From the NCBI GenBank assembly GCA_903921965.1, contig CAIXSE010000037.1:1-7031 (forward strand): a stretch of DNA of 7,031 nucleotides, given 5' to 3'. Below are positions 1 through 4,171 of this stretch, piece after piece. The notes under the pieces are model-generated. The model was given only the letters and a program-made list of their open reading frames with translations, was not told the DNA's origin and ran no database searches. The translations under genes and the position numbers were made by a program. The stretch's first letter is position 1, and every line of letters starts with the position of its first letter. Origin of the DNA: an uncultured Thermoleophilia bacterium (lineage in GTDB: Bacteria > Actinomycetota > Thermoleophilia > UBA2241).

Positions 1-346
1 CGCGACCGCGCTCTGGGCCTCCTTCCTCAACGACTACGGCTCCCCGCTCAAGCTGTACGAGTACATGGCGCTGGCGAAGCCGGTCGCGATCGGCGGAGGA
101 GGGGTACAGCCGGCCGGCGTCGTCACCGGCAGCGGCTGCGGCGCCGCCGTCGCCGCGCGGGACCCTGAGGCGCTAGCCGCCGCGGCCGTCACGCTCCTCT
201 CCCTGCCGGAGGAGGAGCGCCGGAGCATGGGCGAGCGCGGACGCCGCCACGTGCTCGAGCACTCGACGTGGTCGCGCGTGGCCGAACAGTTCCTGACGGC
301 CGCGGTCGCCATGACGCGCGCGTCCGTCTCACAGAAAGGAGCCTGA
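1..346 (+). CDS. Glycosyltransferase family 4 (GT-B), C-terminal part
   Basis: This is the last 114 residues of a group 1 / family 4 glycosyltransferase; the reading frame is open from base 2 and the gene begins left of the window. Such enzymes move a sugar from a nucleotide-sugar donor to a lipid-linked or growing glycan at the inner face of the membrane. The diagnostic segment is SPLKLYEYMALAKPV (visible residues 14-28), the donor-binding loop of GT4 enzymes. The Glu of YEYMA corresponds to the second Glu of the EX7E motif. The residue eight positions before it is Tyr rather than Glu, as I recall for some GT4 subfamilies. The rest is the usual end of the fold: a Gly-rich turn (GSGCGAAVAARDPEALAAA), a helix with PEEERRSMGERGR, and the closing helix HSTWSRVAEQFL that packs back on the N-terminal domain. 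The stop at 344-346 follows a short SQKGA tail. The frame and domain are clear, but the sugar and acceptor cannot be told from this end. Confidence 0.9.
   Translation, partial: ATALWASFLNDYGSPLKLYEYMALAKPVAIGGGGVQPAGVVTGSGCGAAVAARDPEALAAAAVTLLSLPEEERRSMGERGRRHVLEHSTWSRVAEQFLTAAVAMTRASVSQKGA
334..340 (+). promoter_or_regulatory. Ribosome binding site in front of GTG 348
   Basis: AAAGGAG lies inside the last codons of the glycosyltransferase, seven bases before a GTG at 348 that starts one base after the glycosyltransferase stop (TGA 344-346). This is the spacing of a translationally coupled downstream gene in the same operon. The frame opened at GTG 348 closes after 47 codons (TGA 489-491), so the site now seems to serve a broken gene. 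Confidence 0.55.
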
Positions 347-347
347 C

Positions 348-560
348 GTGGGCATCGTGCGCGGTCTGGCCCGGCCGCGACACGAGCGAGTTCTCGGCCC
401 GCGTGCCCGGCGCCCACCGTCGGCGGCCGGCGCTGCCGGACCGGTACCGGCGCCGTCGTCCTGCCGGGCACACGGCTCGGGGACGGCGTGACCGTGAAGC
501 GCGGGCTCCCGCCGCGCCGGCGCCGGGGTCCCCGCCCACCTCCTGCGGCAGGACGAGGTC
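348..560 (+). pseudogene. Degenerate hexapeptide-repeat acyltransferase remnant
   Basis: Between the glycosyltransferase and the flippase no frame gives an intact protein, yet pieces of a left-handed beta-helix acyltransferase can be read in three frames. GTG 348 opens a 47-codon frame that ends at TGA 489-491. Another frame gives TSEFSARVPGA (about 391-410), like the first coil of such enzymes. The third frame gives TGTGAVVLPGTRLGDGVTV (about 440-496), with the aliphatic-X-X-G periodicity of hexapeptide repeats. Back in the first frame comes AGVPAHLLRQDE (about 522-557), like the common G-x-P-A-x-x-L/V-R closing segment. Family members are typically 180-210 residues; here only about 70 codons remain, so internal coils must be deleted as well as the frame broken. 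In sugar clusters these enzymes usually O- or N-acetylate a glycan. The start is set by the ribosome site at 334-340; the right end is approximate. The alternative is chance similarity in a Gly/Ala/Pro/Arg-rich high-GC spacer, or sequencing errors on top of a real deletion. Confidence 0.4.
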
Positions 561-587
561 CGGCCCGCCGGGCGAGCCCACCCCCGC

Positions 588-1928
588 TCACCCCTCCCGG
601 CCGGCCTGCGACGCGCTCACGCGCACGCGCAGCAGCCGCCAGTACAGGCCGAAGTTGAGCGCGTACGAGGCGACCGTCGCCGCCGAGACCCCCGCGACGG
701 TGGCCCCCGGGCCCCAGCCCAGCAGCGCGGCGGCCACGAACACCGCGACCAGCATGACGACGCGCGCCAGGTCGGACAGCGCCTGGAGGTCCTGCCGCTC
801 GAAGATGTTCGCGGTCTGGCCCAGCGGCGAGACGGTGAGCGCCAGCAGGGCGGCCGGCGCCAGCAGCCTGGCGTACTCGCCGGCCACGCGCCACTCCTCC
901 CCGAAGACGAAGGCGAAGAGCCACGGCCCGAAGGCGACGAGGACGAGCGTCGGCACGAGGCCGAACAGGAGCAGCCGCCGCGTCAGGCGCAGGAACAGGC
1001 CGCGCAGCTCGTCCGGGCGCTCGCGCAGCAGCCGCGGGGCGGTGCCCAGGTACGCCTCTCCGATCGCGACGCCCACCAGCCACAGCGGCAGCAGGAGCAC
1101 GCGCTGCGTGAGCGCGTACAGGCCGGTCTCGCCGGCGCCGTACAGGTGGGCGAACACGAGCGGCGTGAGCTGCAGCCCGAGCGCGTTGAGCAGGCCGGAG
1201 GCGCTCCCGTAGGTCGCGAAGCGGACGTAGCGGCCGGCGGCGCCGCGCACGCCGGCCCAGGTGACGCCCGAGAAGGCGCCGGGCTCGCCCCGCCCGGCGC
1301 GGCGCCACAGGGCGATGCTCCCGGCCGCCCCGCCGGCCACCTGGCCGGCCAGCAGGCCGAAGGGCGCCACGTGCAGCGCGCCGAGCCCCAGCTGCAGCCC
1401 GGCGCGCCAGAGCGCCTGGCTGAGCTTCGTGGCGGCGATGCCGCGGTAGGCCCTCTGCCTGATCGCCCAGAAGTACAGCAGGACGTAGACGCCGGCGACG
1501 AACACGGCCACGGGGAACAGCCACCAGTACGCGCTCAGCTCGTCCACGTTGAGCGCCCGGAACAGTGGCGGCCCAGCGAACGCCACGACCGGGAGCCCGA
1601 TCAGGCACTCGAGGACGAGGACGAGGGCGCCCACGCCCATGATGTCGGCGGCCACGCGGCCGTCTTCTGGCAGCGGCACGGCGTACTCGTAGCGCAACGA
1701 GGAGACGACGCCCCAGATGGCCACGATGGACGTGAACACGGCCAAGGTGCCGAAGTCCTTCGGGTCGTAGAGGCGCGTGAGGAACGGTGCGGCAGCGAAG
1801 CCGACCACCTGCGCGAGCGCGGTGCCTCCCGCCAGCAGGGCCACCCCGCGGGCGAACGCGCTGCCCGGAAGCCTTCTCGGACGGAGCGCGGCGAGGCCTC
1901 GCCTCGCCTGCCCATCTGGATCGTCCAC
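588..1928 (-). CDS. Wzx-type polysaccharide flippase (MATE-like, COG2244)
   Basis: This is a 446-residue integral membrane protein of the polysaccharide biosynthesis / O-antigen translocase family, which flips undecaprenyl-pyrophosphate-linked oligosaccharide units across the cytoplasmic membrane. The first transmembrane helix begins near SAFARGVALLAGG (residues 23-35) and runs into PFLTRLYDPKDFG (48-60). The family signature SLRYEYAVPLPEDGRVA (77-93) follows, matching the conserved LRYE-A-hydrophobic-LP-D motif of Wzx proteins. About 12 hydrophobic helices follow in pairs, ending with a helix around ASYALNFGLYWRLL. The length fits the usual 420-480. I chose GTG 1928 because GGGAGG (1943-1938) sits nine bases ahead and the protein starts about 22 residues before helix 1. 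The open frame runs up to 2228, but the extra part is Arg/Pro/Gly-rich, unlike the family, and overlaps the divergent PHP gene. It converges on the acyltransferase remnant with a 27-base gap. It probably serves the same polysaccharide cluster as the glycosyltransferase although on the opposite strand. Confidence 0.88.
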   Translation of the reverse strand: MDDPDGQARRGLAALRPRRLPGSAFARGVALLAGGTALAQVVGFAAAPFLTRLYDPKDFGTLAVFTSIVAIWGVVSSLRYEYAVPLPEDGRVAADIMGVGALVLVLECLIGLPVVAFAGPPLFRALNVDELSAYWWLFPVAVFVAGVYVLLYFWAIRQRAYRGIAATKLSQALWRAGLQLGLGALHVAPFGLLAGQVAGGAAGSIALWRRAGRGEPGAFSGVTWAGVRGAAGRYVRFATYGSASGLLNALGLQLTPLVFAHLYGAGETGLYALTQRVLLLPLWLVGVAIGEAYLGTAPRLLRERPDELRGLFLRLTRRLLLFGLVPTLVLVAFGPWLFAFVFGEEWRVAGEYARLLAPAALLALTVSPLGQTANIFERQDLQALSDLARVVMLVAVFVAAALLGWGPGATVAGVSAATVASYALNFGLYWRLLRVRVSASQAGREG

Positions 1929-1937
1929 CGCCGGCGG

Positions 1938-1943
1938 CCTCCC
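1938..1943 (-). promoter_or_regulatory. Ribosome binding site deciding the flippase start
   Basis: Read on the minus strand this is GGGAGG, with a nine-base spacer to GTG 1928-1926. It supports starting the flippase there rather than at the in-frame ATG 2045-2043, which would overlap the start of the divergent gene and has no Shine-Dalgarno sequence that can be placed without entering that gene. Confidence 0.5.
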
Positions 1944-2031
1944 GGTCGTGGCTGGTGCTCGTGGCGGCGGTCCGCACCCGGCCCTGCGGCCGGCGCCGTG
2001 GGCCGCCGGCGGGGTGGCCGCGGTACTGTGG

Positions 2032-2037
2032 TACCTT
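2032..2037 (+). promoter_or_regulatory. Probable -10 box of a leaderless PHP transcript
   Basis: TACCTT fits the TANNNT consensus of a -10 element and ends six bases before ATG 2044, so transcription would start at or next to the A of the start codon. No Shine-Dalgarno sequence is present before this ATG (the preceding bases are TTATCTTC). Lack of a ribosome site together with this spacing is the usual sign of a leaderless mRNA, common in Actinobacteria and Deinococcus-Thermus. The box overlaps the right arm of the GGTAC-N4-GTACC inverted repeat, so a protein bound there would block it. Confidence 0.45.
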
Positions 2038-2043
2038 ATCTTC

Positions 2044-3945
2044 ATGCGATTGCCTGGTCGAGTCGCCGGCGAGTCCCTCGCGACGCGGTCCCTGATCCGC
2101 CGCCTGGCAGGCACGGCCCTCGGACTGGCCGTGTGTGCCCTCCTCCCCGCCGCCGCTCCGGCAGTCGCGGCCCCCTTCACCGGGAACGCCGCTCCCACCG
2201 CCCCGTCCGCCGCCCCCTTCCACGCCACGGCAAGCTCCGCGGGGCGCGTGTCCTTCTCCCCCTACGAGGCGCTCCCGGCCACGGCGTACCGCGGCGAGAT
2301 GCACGACCACACGGTGGCCAGCGACGGGTCGGGCACCGCCGAGCAGGTACTCACCGCCTACCGCGACCTGGGCTGCGACTGGGCGGCCATCACCGACCAC
2401 GACAAGGTGACCACGGCGACGGTGCCAGGCATCGTCGACGTGAGCGGCTGCGAGCGCACCATCAAGCCGACCGACGACGGCTTCGGCCACATGCTCCTCC
2501 TCGGTCTGGACGCCGTCCCGGCCTCCGGCACCATGCGCACCAACGTCGACGCCGCCGCGTTCTCCACCCTCGCCCACGCCGGCTGGGACCTCACGTGGGG
2601 CAAGTGGACCGTGAACGACGCCCTCACCTCCCGGGTACGGGCGATCGAGGTGTACAACGGCTTCCGCGGCGGCGTCTGGAGCGAGGCGCTGTGGGACGCC
2701 TGCCTTTCTGCGGGGGCCGCCCCGTTCTGCACCGTCGGCGACGACATGCACGCCGTGTCCGCGGCCGGCACCGTCGGCGCCTACGTGGTGGTCTTCGCCG
2801 AGGAGCGCAGCGAGCAGTCCATCCTCGCGGCGCTGGCCGGCGGCCGCTACTACTGCACGCTGGGACCGCGGCTGGACATCGCCGCCGGCACCGGGAGCCT
2901 CACCGTCACCAGCCCCGACGTGTGCGACTGGCAGTTCATCGGCAAGGGCGGCCGCGTCCTCGCCACGGTCCCCGCCGGCCGGGCCGCCTCGTACAGCTAC
3001 GACGGCACCGAGAGCTACGTGCGTTGCAAGGCCGTGCGCACCAGCGACGGCAGGCCGGCGTGGACCAACCCCGTGTTCTTCGCGGACTGGCAGGCCACCG
3101 TCACGGCGAACGGCGGTACTGGTACCACCGCCGACGGCGTCGCGCACCTCTCCTTCCAGACGACGAGCGACCTGGCCCCCGTGGCCGCCGTCCGTGTCAG
3201 GCGGCACGGCGAGGCCTGGCCCGCGTGGCAGGACTACGCCCCCACGCTCACGTACGACCTCGGCACGGCAGAGGGGCAGACCACCCTGGACGTCCAGTTC
3301 CGCGACGGGCTGGGCACGGTCTTCACGGGGCCGCAGACGACGGTGACCGTCGACACGAGCGCGCCGGCCGTGACCCACCTCACCTCCACCACGCACCCGG
3401 TGCAGGTGCGCTGGTACGCCGACGACCGGCCGGCGTTCGCGTGGCAGGCACCGGACCCGGGCGACGTCCGCGGGTACTCCTTCAGCCTCGACCGCACCCG
3501 GGAGTCCGAGCCCGACGCGACCGTCGACACCACGTCGCCTCGCGCCGTCTTCGGGCACGTGGCGGACGGCGAGTGGTTCTTCCACGTGCGCGCCCGCGAC
3601 GGCGCCGGGAACTGGGGGCCCGTGAAGACGCGCCTCGTGCGCATCGCGACCCTGGGACCCACCACCGCGGTCGACGGCCCGGTGCGCGCCCGCAGCGGGT
3701 CCTCGGCCTCGCTGTCGTACACCGTGATCGAGCGCCTGCCGGTGCGCGTGCGCGTCACCCTCGTGGTCACGCGCGCGGCACGGGCGGTCCTGACGGCGCC
3801 CCTCGGCACCGTGGCCGCGGGCACCCACACGGCGCGGTTCCCCTGCAGTCTCCCGGCGGGCACGTACAAGGTGCTCGTGCGCGCCACCGACCCCGCCGGG
3901 AACGCCCAGGAGCACGCCCGCTCCGCCGTGCTCACCGTGTACTGA
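2044..3945 (+). CDS. Secreted PHP-domain phosphoesterase with Ig/FN3-like modules
   Basis: This is a 633-residue predicted exported metal-dependent hydrolase. The N-terminus has a signal peptide: basic residues including RR at 19-20, a hydrophobic stretch LAGTALGLAVCALLPAAAPA (21-40), and a likely cleavage site after AVA (residue 42). RR-L-A-G is only a weak Tat motif. The PHP domain covers about 84-275 with its metal ligands in order: H87-D88-H89, D94, ITDHD (116-120), LAHAGW with H178, E202 in IEVYNG, and GDDMH (D234, H236). A beta-domain follows, ending AWTNPVFF (339-346), as often seen after secreted PHP domains. Then come an Ig-like segment (about 365-440), an FN3-like segment (about 450-535, with WFFHVRARDGAGNWG) and a final Ig-like domain (about 540-633, with LPAGTYKVLVRATDPAGN). 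There is no C-terminal anchor, so the product is free or bound through the beta-domains. PHP enzymes cleave phosphomono- or diesters; the substrate here is unknown. ATG 2044 is chosen because it opens the signal peptide. The frame stays open upstream to 1777, but that part overlaps the flippase. Confidence 0.87.
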   Translation: MRLPGRVAGESLATRSLIRRLAGTALGLAVCALLPAAAPAVAAPFTGNAAPTAPSAAPFHATASSAGRVSFSPYEALPATAYRGEMHDHTVASDGSGTAEQVLTAYRDLGCDWAAITDHDKVTTATVPGIVDVSGCERTIKPTDDGFGHMLLLGLDAVPASGTMRTNVDAAAFSTLAHAGWDLTWGKWTVNDALTSRVRAIEVYNGFRGGVWSEALWDACLSAGAAPFCTVGDDMHAVSAAGTVGAYVVVFAEERSEQSILAALAGGRYYCTLGPRLDIAAGTGSLTVTSPDVCDWQFIGKGGRVLATVPAGRAASYSYDGTESYVRCKAVRTSDGRPAWTNPVFFADWQATVTANGGTGTTADGVAHLSFQTTSDLAPVAAVRVRRHGEAWPAWQDYAPTLTYDLGTAEGQTTLDVQFRDGLGTVFTGPQTTVTVDTSAPAVTHLTSTTHPVQVRWYADDRPAFAWQAPDPGDVRGYSFSLDRTRESEPDATVDTTSPRAVFGHVADGEWFFHVRARDGAGNWGPVKTRLVRIATLGPTTAVDGPVRARSGSSASLSYTVIERLPVRVRVTLVVTRAARAVLTAPLGTVAAGTHTARFPCSLPAGTYKVLVRATDPAGNAQEHARSAVLTVY

Positions 3946-4072
3946 CGAGCGGCGGGCGCGGCACGGGGACCCCCTCCGACTGCGGCCGAAGGGTGCCACG
4001 GCGCGCCCCGCGGGACCGCGGGCGGCGGCGTCCCGGGGCAGCGCCGCGCGGCCCGGCGGGCAGGGTGGAGAG

Positions 4073-4120
4073 AGGCCGAGGGCCGGCCGGACTCTCGTCC
4101 GGCCGGCCCTCGGCCTTCTT
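4073..4120. terminator. Strong bidirectional hairpin terminator
   Basis: A perfect 19-bp stem, GGCCGAGGGCCGGCCGGAC (4074-4092) against 4097-4115, closes on a four-base TCTC loop, and A4073/T4116 adds a twentieth pair. On the plus strand it is followed by TTCTTG, which would end the PHP transcript about 130 bases after its stop. On the minus strand it is followed by TCTCTCC, ending the multicopper oxidase transcript about 57 bases after its stop. The U-tracts are short and mixed, as is common in high-GC genomes. The rest of the spacer 3946-4171 shows nothing I can name. Confidence 0.8.
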
Positions 4121-4171
4121 GCCTGCGGAGAGGTTCGGGCCGGGGCCGTCACCTCACCGTGATCCCTCGCG

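Larger units (their letters stand above)
1929..2043. promoter_or_regulatory. Divergent intergenic region with GGTAC-N4-GTACC inverted repeat
   Basis: These 115 bases separate the start codons of the flippase (minus strand) and the PHP gene (plus strand), so promoters for both should lie here or just inside the opposing gene. The notable element is GGTAC (2022-2026), TGTG, GTACC (2031-2035), a perfect 5-bp inverted repeat next to the PHP start. It could be an operator half-site pair affecting both genes. No convincing -35 box (TTGACA-like) is visible for either direction. I could not place a firm minus-strand -10; TAAGGT (2037-2032 on the minus strand) is only a weak candidate. Confidence 0.4.

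Noticed and set aside
441..450. Palindrome CCGGTACCGG
   Set aside because: A single 10-base palindrome in GC-rich sequence inside the acyltransferase remnant; expected by chance and not placed like an operator.
268..1212. Plus-strand open frame across the spacer and the flippase
   Set aside because: It begins inside the glycosyltransferase in another frame and continues antisense to the flippase; only its short spacer portion may hold part of the acyltransferase remnant.
1777..2043. Upstream extension of the PHP gene
   Set aside because: It would overlap the flippase N-terminus and place a long Arg/Pro-rich stretch ahead of a clear signal peptide at 2044.
1929..2228. N-terminal extension of the flippase up to 2228
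   Set aside because: The extra 100 residues are Arg/Pro/Ala-rich, unlike any flippase, and would overlap the signal peptide region of the divergent PHP gene; GTG 1928 has a good ribosome site.
3111..3133. Second GGTAC-TG-GTACC inverted repeat flanked by CGGCGGT/ACCGCCG
   Set aside because: It resembles the promoter repeat, but here it is codons for a Gly-Gly-Thr-Gly-Thr-Thr linker inside the PHP protein, so coding constraint explains it well enough.
34..4152. Open frame of 1372 codons on the minus strand
   Set aside because: It runs antisense across the PHP gene and through the flippase in another frame; its translation is Arg/Gly/Ala/Pro-rich without any domain. It is an artefact of high GC at third codon positions.
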